Assembly (NCBI GenBank): GCA_021635425.1 | Contig: JAJWOJ010000110.1 | Coordinates: forward strand, 1-6,816 | Reading direction: 5' to 3' | Source: Clostridiales bacterium | Lineage (GTDB): Bacteria > Bacillota > Clostridia > Christensenellales > Borkfalkiaceae | Length of the DNA stretch: 6,816 bases | Shown here: positions 6,692 to 6,816 of the stretch, in pieces | How positions within the stretch are numbered: position 1 is the stretch's first letter | How the letters are laid out: every line of letters begins with the position of its first letter | Translations under genes and position numbers: made by a program | Notes under the pieces: model-generated | Told to the model about the DNA's origin: nothing | The model's database searches: none | What the model saw: the letters and a program-made list of their open reading frames with translations, nothing else

Positions 6692-6697
6692 CCTCCT
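6692..6697 (-). promoter_or_regulatory. Ribosome binding site AGGAGG of the lipoprotein gene
   Basis: The minus strand reads AGGAGG, then CAAACA, then ATG. This is a full anti-Shine-Dalgarno match at a spacing of six bases. It fixes the start at 6685, and the protein from that ATG begins with Met-Lys-Thr-Lys and a hydrophobic stretch as expected for a signal peptide. Confidence 0.9.
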
Positions 6698-6742
6698 GAA
6701 AAAAGTTTTGCTTGTTTATATAAATATAAATTTTAAACGGTA

Positions 6743-6771
6743 TTTATCATTCTCGATCATTACATTGAAAA
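6743..6771 (-). promoter_or_regulatory. Weak candidate sigma-A promoter for the lipoprotein gene
   Basis: On the minus strand, TTTTCA (6766-6771) and GATAAA (6743-6748) are separated by 17 bases. Each matches four of six consensus positions (TTGACA, TATAAT). This would leave an AT-rich 5' leader of about 50 bases before the start codon. The whole 6698-6816 stretch is AT-rich, so chance matches are likely; TATATT/TATATA strings nearer the gene lack a good -35 partner. No operator or riboswitch fold is evident in this leader. Confidence 0.2.
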
Positions 6772-6816
6772 CAATCATTTGCGGTTTGTATTATTTCTAT
6801 ATAATGCTTAGGTAAT

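Noticed and set aside
6698..6816. Riboswitch or leader attenuator upstream of the lipoprotein gene
   Set aside because: The leader is AT-rich with only short, weak inverted repeats (for example GTTTA/TAAAC around 6713-6737) and no terminator or conserved aptamer motif.

Overview
The window is dominated by one very large gene on the minus strand (407-6685). It encodes a 2092-residue secreted protein, most likely a lipoprotein, with a complete start, ribosome binding site, stop and rho-independent terminator. The only other non-coding DNA is an AT-rich leader of about 130 bases on the right and about 400 bases on the left (1-406). I see no tRNA, rRNA, CRISPR array, transposase, defence gene or enzyme.

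The organism is probably an uncultured Gram-positive Bacillota (Clostridia) of gut type. This is inferred from the strong AGGAGG site, a Gram-positive style lipoprotein leader followed by a Ser/Glu-rich tether, Listeria-Bacteroides (InlB/Flg_new) repeats, Cys-x-x-Cys repeats and AT-rich spacers. No taxonomic marker is present.

Protein layout from N to C terminus: signal peptide and probable lipid-anchor Cys (1-22), acidic Ser/Glu tether (23-73), a tract of Cys-x-x-Cys repeats (74-303), then a compound repeat. In the compound repeat a divergent beta-rich module of about 250-290 residues (A 304-589, B 804-1063, C 1208-1457, D 1676-1970) alternates with blocks of three, two and three InlB-type repeats (590-803, 1064-1207, 1458-1675). 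After module D the chain ends in a distinct beta-rich domain of about 120 residues (1971-2092) with different codon use. There is no LPXTG motif or C-terminal membrane helix, so anchoring must be N-terminal. The overall picture is a long cell-surface stalk or adhesin-like protein whose ligand cannot be read from the sequence.

The left spacer holds the terminator of this gene (295-343), a perfect 16-bp palindrome containing TATAAT on both strands (42-57), and nested long-range complementarity (82-213) that could be a small plus-strand structured RNA convergent with the lipoprotein gene. That RNA is a hypothesis only. I found no convincing multi-gene system; the points worth following are the unnamed A-D module and the possible RNA.
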